Source of the DNA: Chloroflexota bacterium
GTDB taxonomy: Bacteria > Chloroflexota > Dehalococcoidia > DSTF01 > RBG-16-68-14
Assembly: GCA_003228685.1 (NCBI GenBank)
Contig: QIFC01000117.1
Location: 1 to 64,000 of the forward strand
Length of the DNA: 64,000 bases
Direction of reading: 5' to 3'
Position numbers and translations under genes: made by a program. The notes beneath the pieces were generated by a model. That model worked only from the letters and a program-made list of their open reading frames with translations, did no database searches and was not told the origin of the DNA. Below are positions 1 through 8,409 of this stretch, piece by piece; within the stretch, counting starts at the first letter, position 1, and every line of letters starts with the position of its first letter.

Positions 1-111
1 CTCCCCAATTCCGCAACTCGACCAGGCGCCCCCAGATCTCCGATGTCCTTCCAGGCTCCGGTTAACCCCCATGCGTCCTTCGAGCCGCGATTGCGACTCC
101 GGCTTGGATGC
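1..111 (+). repeat. Left copy of a ~110-bp direct repeat (tail of a KHG-family element)
   Basis: Positions 1-111 match 9119-9246 almost base for base. There is one substitution (at about position 91) and one indel: a 17-bp unit that occurs once here (29-45) occurs twice in the right copy. In the right copy this DNA is the 3' end of the gene starting at 8410, so the window opens inside the tail of a second copy of that gene. Identity stops at position 111, where the truncated helicase fragment begins. Confidence 0.85.
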
Positions 112-395
112 GTCTCCAGTTTGCGACGCTCCGCCCAGCGATACGCCGGGTCGTGGTGATCGACGTAGCAAAGCAGCAGGCCCGCGTTGGTCTTGTGGAC
201 GATCAGGCGGATGTCTCTGCTTACCCGCACTGACCAGAAGTTCTTGTCCCTCGCCTTGTCGAGCTTATGGAACTGCATCCCCGGGTTGGCCGGGTTCAGC
301 TGCAGGTCGAACGCGGTGGTCTTCACGGCCTTCTGCTCATCGCCGGTCAGGCGCGCCAGGCTGTCGGTGAACGTGTCGGCGATGCGGAAGTCCAT
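106..395 (-). pseudogene. Truncated N-terminus of a RelE-like/UvrD-type helicase
   Basis: The reading frame starts with ATG at 395 and encodes about 95 residues (MDFRIADTFTDSLARL..., then a conserved DKNFWSVRVSRDIRLIVHK stretch and AERRKLETHP). This resembles the RelE-fold N-terminal domain on some large UvrD/Rep-type DNA helicases; I recognise it from memory only. After His-Pro the frame passes into the repeat at 1-111 and stays open with unrelated residues to the window edge, so the helicase body is missing. It follows the ATPase gene on the same strand by 13 bp. It is best read as a 5' gene fragment cut by element insertion or recombination; a free-standing RelE-like toxin is a weaker alternative. 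Confidence 0.6.
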
Positions 396-408
396 AGTAG
401 CGCTTGGA

Positions 409-1593
409 TTATCGGTTGAGGTCAGGAACGGCTCGTCTCATGAACTCGTCGAAGAGCGGCACAGTGAACGCCATCTCTCCATGAGCAGGGCTGAAGATCA
501 TTCCCTTCTTAATCAGCCTCGCGCGCACGGGGCCCAGGCTGGTTATCTTTATTCCCAACGTGTCTGCTATGTCTCCTGTTCGGAGTGGGCCAGCGCCCAG
601 TTCTGCCATCGCACGAAGGAAGTTCTTCTCGCTTGGCGTGAGACGGTCGAACCGTACGCGGAAGAAGTTCTTGTCCAGGCGCGGAATAACCAGTTCCGTT
701 GCCTGTTGAACGATATCTAACGTGAACGGGCTGGCTTCAGCCATGTTCCATACTTGGTAGCCCCACTCCTGGAGAAAGTAAGGGTAGCCCTCTGTGAGCC
801 GGAAGATCTCCGATAGGGCCTTGCTTTCGAACTCTACTCCAGCGGCCTGCGCTGGCTCGGCCAGCGCCCGTGCCGCGTCCTCTTCCGAGAGAGCGCCGAC
901 ATCAGGGAAGCTGAACAGACGCTCCGCGTACGACTTGGCTTCTCCAGCCAGACCCGGCAGAATCGGCAGGCCCGCTCCCAGCAAGACGAAGGGAAGCTGG
1001 CGCTGCTGCACTCGGTGCATAGACATGATGAGCGCACCCAGTGACTTCGGGTTGAAGTACTGAATTTCGTCGATGAGGACGGCGACCGCCGTTCCGCGAT
1101 CTTCCGCCGCTTCGGCGATAGCGACGAAGAGATTGGGTAGATCGATCTCAAGATCGCCGCTGTCTGCCGATCCCTTTTCAGGTTCGATGTCCAGGCCGAT
1201 TGCTACATCGTCCACCGTAACCTTCAGCGCACCGACAAAGCTCCGTAGGACCGCCAGCCCACGCTTCACCTTCTCGCCAGCGCCAGCGATTCGATCTAGG
1301 TCGTAGAGGAGCTTACGGAGATGCTGAGCGATCAGGGGCCCGAGAGGCTTGTCCTCGTAGGCTTCGATCGCGATCGTGCGATAGCCGTCAGCGGTCGCGA
1401 GACGTTCAATCTCGTTCAGTAGGACCGTCTTTCCCACGCCCCTGAGGCCGGTGAGAAGCATGCTCTTCTCTGGCCGCCTCTGCTTCACGCGGCCAAGGAG
1501 GATTCGCGCTTCCTCCAGGATCGGACCACGGCCAACGAGTGCGGGCGGCGGGGCCCCAGCGCCAGGGGAGTATGGGTTCTGTATTGGATCCAT
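409..1593 (-). CDS. AAA/Orc1-like ATPase with C-terminal winged helix
   Basis: The 394-residue protein carries a Walker A loop GLRGVGKT near residue 50 and a Walker B stretch VLIDEIQYF near residue 175, followed by a helical lid and a C-terminal winged-helix-like region (ADTLGIKITSLGPVRARLIKKG). That is the layout of AAA_16/archaeal-type ATPases found as accessory genes, some in defence or mobile settings. ATG at 1593 lies just downstream of a perfect TATAAT, so the transcript may be leaderless. It sits downstream of the type III methylase gene on the same strand, 70 bp away, with its own promoter. Its role is not known; the context suggests a regulator or helper in the restriction island. 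Confidence 0.75.
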   Translation of the reverse strand: MDPIQNPYSPGAGAPPPALVGRGPILEEARILLGRVKQRRPEKSMLLTGLRGVGKTVLLNEIERLATADGYRTIAIEAYEDKPLGPLIAQHLRKLLYDLDRIAGAGEKVKRGLAVLRSFVGALKVTVDDVAIGLDIEPEKGSADSGDLEIDLPNLFVAIAEAAEDRGTAVAVLIDEIQYFNPKSLGALIMSMHRVQQRQLPFVLLGAGLPILPGLAGEAKSYAERLFSFPDVGALSEEDAARALAEPAQAAGVEFESKALSEIFRLTEGYPYFLQEWGYQVWNMAEASPFTLDIVQQATELVIPRLDKNFFRVRFDRLTPSEKNFLRAMAELGAGPLRTGDIADTLGIKITSLGPVRARLIKKGMIFSPAHGEMAFTVPLFDEFMRRAVPDLNR

Positions 1594-1599
1594 GAATCT

Positions 1600-1605
1600 A
1601 TTATA
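1600..1605 (-). promoter_or_regulatory. -10 box of a probable leaderless promoter for the ATPase gene
   Basis: On the minus strand a perfect TATAAT lies six bases before the ATG at 1593, which puts the expected transcription start at or next to the start codon. No good -35 hexamer is seen at 16-18 bp spacing. No Shine-Dalgarno sequence fits between the box and the ATG. Confidence 0.45.
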
Positions 1606-1663
1606 CGGAATTTATGACTTTATACAGCGTCTCAAGTATAAAGCCGAATAAGTTAGTATAGAG

Positions 1664-4585
1664 TCACTCGGCCCTGAAGACCTTCATCACCTCGTCGCCG
1701 AGGTGGTTGATGACCTTGACGGCGATGCGGCCGTCCTCCGGCTTGTCGAAGGGGCGGGAGGTGTCGCTGTGGAGCGTCTCCCACGCCTCCTCGTTGATCT
1801 CGGCCTTGAGCGTGGTCTTGAGCGCCTTGTAGGGGTCGTTCGCGCCCAGGAAGTAGGCGTGGCGGACGAAGAAGCTCTCCTCGTTGTAGTCCGTATCGAT
1901 GAACCAGCAGGCGATGCCGTCCGCGCCATCGCTGCGGACTTCGCCGGTGCTGGGGTCGAAGACGTCAACGCCCTTCACCTTGACCTGGATCTGGCCGTCC
2001 TCGGCTGGGAGGATGTCGATGTCCGGCTCGCCGAAGATGACGAAGAGGTTGCCTTTGCCGGTGTTCTTGAGGTCCTCCGCCATGTGGAGGTCGGCGTTCA
2101 TGCGCGCCTTGAGCACGGGGATGCGTCCGAGCTTCTCGAACTCCGTGGCGTGGGCGTCGTAGTTGAAGGCGCAAGCGATCAGCACATCGAAGTCGGCGTC
2201 GCCGGCCTCACGAGCGGCAGCGACCAGGTCAGGGCGCGGGACGGTGCCGAACTCCGGGCCGATGAAGATCCCGGCGCGCTTCTCCGCGGGGGCCTGGCGG
2301 GCGGCTTGTGAAGAGGAAGAGCGTTGTTTCTGATCAGTTTCACCATTCACTCTTCTCCCTTCACCCTTCTCAAGATACCTACCCTCGCCGCAGATGTAGT
2401 GGCCCGGCCAGGGCGTGAGCGACGTGAACTCAATGCGGTCTTCCTTGTGCGCCTGGTGGACGCCGGAGGTCTTGAGGTTCTCCAGGATCATCTCAGGGAA
2501 GGACTGCTTGGCGCCGTAGCCGTCGCCCTTCTCCCTGATCTTGTCGATCAGTTCATCGTTCTCGTCGACGCCGAGGACGCGGTGCGGTGAGAGGCTCTCG
2601 ACCGTGAAAGGACCGGCGACGCGGACGACCTTGTTGTCCTGGTAGGGCTTGTCGTAGAGGTACTCGAAGTCGGCCTTTGCCGCGATCGACGCGTCGATCT
2701 CGTTCTGCCGAGCGATGCGCACCTCCCACCATTTCGCGTACAGCTTCTTGGCGGCAGCGGTCCAGCTCTCGTCCGTCTCACGAGGGATCTCCCACTCTTC
2801 CCAGGACGCCTTGAGCGCCTTGTTGATCCGCTGCCGCAGCGGCTCCAGCGTTTCCTGGTACTGCTCCCAGATCACGTCGATCTCGGCATTGTTGGCGATG
2901 GAGCCAGACGAGTTCGCCTGAATGCTGTTGTATACGAAGCCGAGACGGATATCGTTGTGGGTCGGTTGCGTAGACCGCGCGGTCTGCGCGACTTCGCCCT
3001 CCTTCTGGCGCCCTTCAGGCGAGTCCTTGAGGAGGTAGAAGGAGTAGCGTGCTCCCATGACGCGCGCCCGTGCCAGCGCTAACGCCACCCGAGAAGTGTC
3101 GATCATGATCCAACGGCGCCCCCATTGTTCCGCTACGTACGCCGTGGTGCCGGAGCCGCATGTTGGATCGAGGACAAGGTCACCGGGGTCGGTCACCATC
3201 AGGATGCACCTCTTCATCAATTCCGTGTTGGTCTGGACAACGTAGACAGGAGCCGAAGCCCCACCTAGGCCATCCCACCAGTTAGACATGCGCTTTGCAG
3301 ACGGACTGCCTGCAAAGCGAACAAAGCGTACGTCGGTTTTCAGAGGGAACAGGCGGTCAGCCAGAGAGAGTCTGTCCATGCCTGGGGTTTCGTCACCTTC
3401 GGCAATGACCGTGTGCTTCCAACACTGCCCGTCCTTAATAGGGAAGACCCGGCCTTGGAATGAGAAGTCATGAGACTGATTCTTCCGATAGCCGCCACTC
3501 TTGAGCGGATGCAGAGCGAAGAGTTTGGCGCTGGGATACTTGTCTCTAAAGCCGGCGAAATTGTTTCGATAGCTAACTCCGTCGCGTTTTTCAAGTTCTG
3601 TGATACGAAGCCGTTCGCCTGAGTCGAGTTCCACGGAGTCGAAGTCGTCGAACAGTTCCTCGTCTTCGCGGAGAATGTAGAGCTGTCTGAACTTTGAAAC
3701 TGAGTGCGTGCTCTTCGAGTAACACAAGACGAAGTCGTTAATGGGCTCCATCATCGTGCTGATTTGGCTTCCTGTCTTCTTGACCACGATCTGGGTCACG
3801 AATCGGTCAGCGCCGAACACCTCATCCATGAGATCGCGGACACGATGGACGTTTTTGTTCCCCATCTGTACAAAGATAAAGCCCGTGTCGCTCAGAAGGT
3901 CACGGGCTACCGTAAGACGGTCCCGCAGATAGGTCAAGTAGCTGTGGATGCCGTCCCTCCACGTATCGCGGAACGCCTTCACCTGTTCGGGCTCGCGGGT
4001 GATGTGATCGGCCTTGCCGTCCGTGATTGCACGGCTGGTCGTGCTCCACTGGAAGTTGCTGTTGAACTTGATGCCGTACGGCGGGTCGATGTAGATGCAC
4101 TGCACTTTGCCGCGCAGGCCCTCGCGCTCGGCCAAGCTGGCCATGACCTGCAGCGAATCGCCAAGGATCATGCGGTTCGACCAGTTCTGGTCGTGCTGGT
4201 AGAACTCGGTCCGCTCGACGCCTTCCGCGAGGCCGTTGAAGTCGGCGAAGAGGTCGAGCTGCTCAGGCGCAGGTTCGGCGGTGCTGTCCGGGTGCTCCCG
4301 CGTCTGTCGCAGCAGGTCGTCGATCAGGACCTTCGGATGGACCTTCTCCTGGATGAAGAGCGGCGGCGCGTGGACAACGAGGTCGCTCCAGTCCTGCTCG
4401 TCCTTGCCGCGCCACATAAGCTGCGGGTCGAGGTCGCGGTTGCGGCGCGCGTACTCTACGAGGGGCACATCCTGATCATCCTTGCGCATGATCGACTGGT
4501 GCTCGGCGGTCGGGATGTTGGAGCGCTTCGCCTCTTCGTGCTTGAGAGTCTTGACGGCCTTGGGCTTCTTGGTGCGCTTTGCCAT
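1664..4585 (-). CDS. mod: Type III restriction-modification system methylase (Mod)
   Basis: The 973-residue DNA N6-adenine methyltransferase modifies the recognition site of a type III system and is the specificity subunit of the Mod-Res complex. The catalytic motif DPPY lies at residues 167-170 and the SAM-binding motif DPTCGSGTT follows near residue 470, the order of beta-class amino-methyltransferases. It is longer than typical Mod (600-700 residues), with a C-terminal region of about 400 residues. ATG at 4585 is chosen. Near residues 739-750 a purine-rich DNA repeat of the kind found in the adjacent intergenic gaps is read in frame, giving a low-complexity Lys/Glu/Gly/Arg insert. The operon order is res, S23-type gene, mod. 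Confidence 0.93.
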   Translation of the reverse strand: MAKRTKKPKAVKTLKHEEAKRSNIPTAEHQSIMRKDDQDVPLVEYARRNRDLDPQLMWRGKDEQDWSDLVVHAPPLFIQEKVHPKVLIDDLLRQTREHPDSTAEPAPEQLDLFADFNGLAEGVERTEFYQHDQNWSNRMILGDSLQVMASLAEREGLRGKVQCIYIDPPYGIKFNSNFQWSTTSRAITDGKADHITREPEQVKAFRDTWRDGIHSYLTYLRDRLTVARDLLSDTGFIFVQMGNKNVHRVRDLMDEVFGADRFVTQIVVKKTGSQISTMMEPINDFVLCYSKSTHSVSKFRQLYILREDEELFDDFDSVELDSGERLRITELEKRDGVSYRNNFAGFRDKYPSAKLFALHPLKSGGYRKNQSHDFSFQGRVFPIKDGQCWKHTVIAEGDETPGMDRLSLADRLFPLKTDVRFVRFAGSPSAKRMSNWWDGLGGASAPVYVVQTNTELMKRCILMVTDPGDLVLDPTCGSGTTAYVAEQWGRRWIMIDTSRVALALARARVMGARYSFYLLKDSPEGRQKEGEVAQTARSTQPTHNDIRLGFVYNSIQANSSGSIANNAEIDVIWEQYQETLEPLRQRINKALKASWEEWEIPRETDESWTAAAKKLYAKWWEVRIARQNEIDASIAAKADFEYLYDKPYQDNKVVRVAGPFTVESLSPHRVLGVDENDELIDKIREKGDGYGAKQSFPEMILENLKTSGVHQAHKEDRIEFTSLTPWPGHYICGEGRYLEKGEGRRVNGETDQKQRSSSSQAARQAPAEKRAGIFIGPEFGTVPRPDLVAAAREAGDADFDVLIACAFNYDAHATEFEKLGRIPVLKARMNADLHMAEDLKNTGKGNLFVIFGEPDIDILPAEDGQIQVKVKGVDVFDPSTGEVRSDGADGIACWFIDTDYNEESFFVRHAYFLGANDPYKALKTTLKAEINEEAWETLHSDTSRPFDKPEDGRIAVKVINHLGDEVMKVFRAE
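2338..2371 (-). repeat. GTGAAGGGTGAAG-type purine repeat inside mod
   Basis: The minus strand shows repeated GAAGGG/GAAGAG/GTGAA heptad-like units here, similar to the repeat-like gaps at 4587-4623 and 5026-5088. The stretch is a multiple of three in effect, since the mod frame stays open through it, and it encodes residues about 739-750 of Mod. Confidence 0.6.
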
Positions 4586-4586
4586 A

Positions 4587-4623
4587 GTGATGAAGTGTGA
4601 AGTGAGAATGATGAAGTGTGAAG
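4587..4623. repeat. 15-bp direct repeat in the mod leader
   Basis: TGATGAAGTGTGAAG occurs exactly twice, at 4588-4602 and 4609-4623, filling most of the gap between the S23-type gene and mod. On the mod strand this is a pyrimidine-rich leader, so it gives no obvious ribosome binding site for mod. Confidence 0.75.
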
Positions 4624-4626
4624 GTT

Positions 4627-5037
4627 CTAGTTAGCGACTCTTCGCGATTCTCGCTTCGCAGTACTCCTCTCGCTGTTGTTCCTTGCGTTCTTCACAATAG
4701 CGGTCAGGATCGCGACGAGTTGATTTGCCTCGTCCGTGATTCCCGATAGCTGGTCTTTCGCTACGACTTCGCTGGCAGCGAGGAGGCGGAGCCAGTAGTG
4801 TGTTTCGCGGGCCTCTTTGCATGCAATCGAGATCTTGGAGATGAAGTCAGCGCGGCTCTGGCCGGCCTGCGCTTCCTCAACGTTCGCGCCGACCGAGGTG
4901 CCAGACCGAAGTAACTGGTTTGCCAACGTCCGACTCACGCCCGGGGAACGGTCTAGCACGCGGCAGAGCTTGACGATCTCTCGCGCGAACGCAAAAGTCC
5001 GGTCCGGCAAATCACGCCTTCCGCCTTCACTATTCAC
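4627..5037 (-). CDS. Four-helix-bundle protein (S23/23S rRNA IVS family)
   Basis: The 136-residue protein matches the small four-helix-bundle family (TIGR02436-like) by the pattern DLPDRTFAFAREIVKLC, LLRSGTSVGANVEEAQAG and KEARETHYWLRLL. The family was first seen in intervening sequences of 23S rRNA genes and is often found beside restriction-modification genes; its function is unknown. The start is GTG at 5037, which lies inside the purine repeat, so the repeat supplies both the Shine-Dalgarno-like AAGGG and the initiation codon. It sits between res and mod on the same strand, 33 bp after res, and is probably co-transcribed. The C-terminal 20 residues are Arg/Ser-rich and look unstructured. 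Confidence 0.8.
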   Translation of the reverse strand: MNSEGGRRDLPDRTFAFAREIVKLCRVLDRSPGVSRTLANQLLRSGTSVGANVEEAQAGQSRADFISKISIACKEARETHYWLRLLAASEVVAKDQLSGITDEANQLVAILTAIVKNARNNSERSTAKRESRRVAN

Positions 5038-5088
5038 AATTCACCCTTTGCTTTCACCCTTCATCATTCCCTATTCTTCCTTCACTAT
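5026..5088 (-). repeat. GTGAA/GAAGGG-type repeat spanning the res end and the S23-type gene start
   Basis: The minus strand shows irregular repeats of GTGAA, GGGTGAA and GAAGGG. The block runs from the last codons of res, across the 33-bp gap, into the first codons of the next gene. It is of the same style as the stretches at 2338-2371 and 4587-4623. Confidence 0.6.
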
Positions 5089-8000
5089 TTCGTCCACCAT
5101 CTTGTTGAACTCGCCTTCGACCTTCGCCTCGAAGTCGCTCTCGATCTCGTAGACGCTCGTGAACTCCGCGAAGGCCCAGCGTCCGAAGTCGCCGGCGTTG
5201 TTCACGCCGGGCACCCAGTACGTGTCCATGGTGGACTTCTTCTCCTTCGCGTCCTCGCCGCGATAGCCCTTGATCTCGACTACGAGATGCAGCAGATCGT
5301 CTTCGCCGTGGCCGTCGTCTACGAGCACGATGAAGTCGGGCCGGTATTTGTGCATCTCGGAGCCTAGCCTATACGGGACGTCCAACCCGAGGTTATGGTT
5401 CTTGACGTAGGCCCGGACGCGCGGATGGGACTCGGCGACGCGGCAGAACTCGGCCTCCCAATCGCTGTCGAGGATCACCCAGTTGAGGTGACAGCGTCGG
5501 GCGTCGGTCTCCCATCGGTCGCGTCGCGATGTGGTGAAGTTCACGTGCATGGTGGAACCGATCGGGTTGTAGGCGTCGAGCAGCGCCACGACGGGCCGTT
5601 CGTCGATGAGCTTGCGCACGATGCCAGCGGTAATCTTCTCGCAGGCCATGTCGGCCAGTTCCTGGTACATGAGGAGGGCAGGGTAGGTGCCGCCCTTGCA
5701 CACGAGGTAGCCATCCAGCCACTGCTTGGTGATGCGCTTGAGCTGGCCGAACAGGTGCAGCTTGGGGTCTTCGCCGGGGTCGCGCCACTTCGTGTAGAGC
5801 AGCCGCTGAGTGACGTTGAACAGCAGCGTGGAAGGCCGCATGTCATCCAGGTGTTCCAGATCGAGGTCGATCGCCTCACCGATGATGCCAGCGTTCCTGG
5901 TCTTCGATGGCCCAACGAGTTCAGGCGTCAGCTCCAGCTCCGAATCGGCGTTGAATTCCGCCGTCAGGCGCTCTTCGGGCAGCTCGACCCGGTAGCCTTC
6001 GACGCGCGGGAATCGGATCTCCAGCGCATCGCGGTCGGGCCGCACCGCCTTGACCTGGATTGTCTCTCGCGGCGGCTGCGGCGGCGCCACGACCGGCTTA
6101 GCCGTAAAGTCGAACGGGATACCAAGAACGTCAGCGTACTCAACGTTGAACAGCTCTTCCTCGTTGAGATCGTAGGACTGGCGACGCAGGGCCCGGCCGA
6201 TCACCTGCTCGCATAGGAGTTGCGTCCCGAACGCTCGGACGCCGAGCACGTGCGTCACGGTGTTGGCATCCCAACCTTCGGTCAGCATCGAAACGGAAAC
6301 GACGCAACGAATCTGTCCGCCTAACTGGCCGTCTTTCCCAACGGTGTTCATAACTTCGCGCAACAGCGTCACGTCGTCCAGCTTTTTCCCTTGTCGAACA
6401 AGATCAGCGAGCTTACCGCCACGCGTGAAGATATCACTGCGGAACCGCTCGATTTCATCAGCGGCAGCCTTGCGGAAGTTGTCGTCGAGTCCTTCACCCG
6501 ATTCTAGCTGCTCACTGTCGATCAGCAGCGTTCTTGGGCGTGCGTATGGCTCGCCGTTCTCATCGAAGTTGCGGAACAGCTCAAGCCGCCCGTTCTCCAG
6601 GATGCTGGAGCCATCGTCCTTCTCGCGATGAAAGCCCGAGATGAAGTCGTAGACAAGCTTCGAGATCGAGGTGTTCTGACAGACGATGATGAAACAGGGC
6701 GGTACCACGACGTCCGCCTCGTTCCACATGTCGTAGGTCTTCTTGTAGTGGCCGTAGAGCGCTTCGATGGCAGTCTGGAGGCGGGTGGGCAGCGCCAGAG
6801 GATCGAGAATCGCGCCTTTCCCGCGCCCTTTCTTGGGCATGTCCTTCCGAATGTTTTCCCATAGGTTGCGGAACATCGGCATCTCGTTGCCGGGGATGTT
6901 TTCGGCAACGGGAACGCGCGGCAGCTTGACGATGCCGCACTCGATTGCGTCCATCAGCGAAAAGTCGCTCATGGTCCAAGGAAAGAGCGTGCCCTCAGCG
7001 TAGCCCGAGCCTCTAAGGAAGAAGGGCGTGGCTGACAGATCGACGACGCGCGCAATCCCCAGCTTGCGGTTGACGGCCTCCAGGCCGCTCATCCACATTC
7101 GGGCGGCCTCCGTGTTCTTCTCGGCTTCCTTTCGTTCGTCGCCCTTTAGCCCTTCGTCCGCGGCGTCCGGCTTCTCTCGATAGCAGTGGTGTGCTTCGTC
7201 GTTGAGGACGAGGATGTTCTTCATGCCCATCAGGTCCGGCATGACGCGCTGGATCATCTGACCTTCGGTCTCAAGCGACTGGATCTCCGCTTCGGGGCGT
7301 CGGCCTTCCAGAAGCGCTCGGCCGCCCTTCGAGAGCTCCATACGCTCTCGGAGCTTGAAGGCGTGGAAGTTCGTGATGACGATCTTCGCCTTGTTCAGGT
7401 CTGCTAGCATGTCGCCCGGGACCAGTTCGCGGCTCTGGTAATAGCTGTCGGGGTCGTTGGGTTGCAGAACGCGAAGGCGGTCCTTAATAGTGATGCCAGG
7501 CGTGACGACGAGGAACCCACGGGTGAACTTCTTGCTCTGCGGGCTCCTAGCCGCGTTGATCGTCTGCCAAGCGATGATCATGGCCATCACGGTCGTCTTG
7601 CCCGCACCAGTTGCCATCTTCAGCGCGAGACGCATCAGGTCGGGGTGGTTGGCCTTGTTGGCGTTCGCGAGATGTTCGACTAGGCCCTTGGCTGCCCTTG
7701 TTTGCGGAGCCACTTCCGTCAGCCAGATGACCGTCTCTATCGCCTCTATTTGGCAGAAGAACGGACGGATGTCGCTGAATTTGTGCTTACGCCAATGCTC
7801 GAGGAGCCGGGCGGTTTCAGGCGTCACGCCCCACTGGTTCGGGTTGGGCAGGTTCCGCCATTGGTCGACCTGCTGCCGGAGCTGGTTGATGATGGCCGTT
7901 GGGTCGTACTGCTGGTCCGCCGTAGAGATGCCCTTCCCTTCGTCGAACACCATCTCCTCTTGTTCGGCGGCGCGCTTGCGCTTCCGGGGCTTAGGAATCG

Positions 8001-8136
8001 GCGTGATGAAGTCCGCTCGCCTTCGCTCTTCGAGAATCTGCTGCGTTGGCTGCCCATCAGCGTCTAGCTCCCAATGACGCGCTGGCTGCTCGTAGGGAGA
8101 GTTCAGAATCGGGTGGTCGAAGAACGGGTCAGACAT
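5071..8136 (-). CDS. res: Type III restriction enzyme Res subunit (DEAD/DEAH helicase-nuclease)
   Basis: The 1021-residue protein is the ATP-dependent translocase and nuclease partner of Mod. Superfamily-2 helicase motifs are visible: Walker A ATGAGKTT near residue 175, a DEAH box (NDEAHHCY) near residue 314, motif III-like SATPFF, and motif VI VIGRALRRQSY. A PD-(D/E)xK endonuclease fits at the C-terminus: YRPDFIVLVDDG near residue 930 and VVEIKGYR near 953. The length agrees with the Res family (about 1000). ATG at 8136 starts the operon; a divergent gene begins at 8410. The N-terminus (MSDPFFDHPILNSPYEQP) is typical of the BPTD_3080-like Res group. Confidence 0.93.
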   Translation of the reverse strand: MSDPFFDHPILNSPYEQPARHWELDADGQPTQQILEERRRADFITPIPKPRKRKRAAEQEEMVFDEGKGISTADQQYDPTAIINQLRQQVDQWRNLPNPNQWGVTPETARLLEHWRKHKFSDIRPFFCQIEAIETVIWLTEVAPQTRAAKGLVEHLANANKANHPDLMRLALKMATGAGKTTVMAMIIAWQTINAARSPQSKKFTRGFLVVTPGITIKDRLRVLQPNDPDSYYQSRELVPGDMLADLNKAKIVITNFHAFKLRERMELSKGGRALLEGRRPEAEIQSLETEGQMIQRVMPDLMGMKNILVLNDEAHHCYREKPDAADEGLKGDERKEAEKNTEAARMWMSGLEAVNRKLGIARVVDLSATPFFLRGSGYAEGTLFPWTMSDFSLMDAIECGIVKLPRVPVAENIPGNEMPMFRNLWENIRKDMPKKGRGKGAILDPLALPTRLQTAIEALYGHYKKTYDMWNEADVVVPPCFIIVCQNTSISKLVYDFISGFHREKDDGSSILENGRLELFRNFDENGEPYARPRTLLIDSEQLESGEGLDDNFRKAAADEIERFRSDIFTRGGKLADLVRQGKKLDDVTLLREVMNTVGKDGQLGGQIRCVVSVSMLTEGWDANTVTHVLGVRAFGTQLLCEQVIGRALRRQSYDLNEEELFNVEYADVLGIPFDFTAKPVVAPPQPPRETIQVKAVRPDRDALEIRFPRVEGYRVELPEERLTAEFNADSELELTPELVGPSKTRNAGIIGEAIDLDLEHLDDMRPSTLLFNVTQRLLYTKWRDPGEDPKLHLFGQLKRITKQWLDGYLVCKGGTYPALLMYQELADMACEKITAGIVRKLIDERPVVALLDAYNPIGSTMHVNFTTSRRDRWETDARRCHLNWVILDSDWEAEFCRVAESHPRVRAYVKNHNLGLDVPYRLGSEMHKYRPDFIVLVDDGHGEDDLLHLVVEIKGYRGEDAKEKKSTMDTYWVPGVNNAGDFGRWAFAEFTSVYEIESDFEAKVEGEFNKMVDEIVKEE

Positions 8137-8257
8137 ATTCAGCTCTTGTCCTCACTGCCACAAGCGAACGAACCGCCCGGGGAATCTAGTGGCCAATTCT
8201 AGCACCAGATCTATCGCCCAAGCTAGGCATTGATGATTCCCACGGGCTGCGTCCCCC

Positions 8258-8286
8258 TTGACAAGCTCGCACATTTGTACTACGTT
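8258..8286 (+). promoter_or_regulatory. Candidate sigma-70 promoter for the KHG-family gene
   Basis: TTGACA at 8258-8263 and TACGTT at 8281-8286 are separated by 17 bp. They lie in the 273-bp gap between res and the divergent gene at 8410. A GGAAGGAG run about ten bases before the ATG at 8410 would serve as its ribosome binding site. No equally good promoter was picked out for res. Confidence 0.4.
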
Positions 8287-8409
8287 ACTCGTTATGGGGC
8301 GGGTATAGCTAAAAGGAGTAGCTGCTTAGGCAATAAATAGCCGTTTCTGCAAAACAAACTTCCGAATCTAAAACTCAGAGAATCGAATCTCGGAAGGAGC
8401 CGGACAGTC

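Noticed and set aside
1703-4600. Long plus-strand frames opposite mod (202 and 298 residues)
   Set aside because: They mirror the mod gene; high GC gives long antisense frames. Their products are low-complexity Val/Leu/Arg/Asp strings with no family resemblance.
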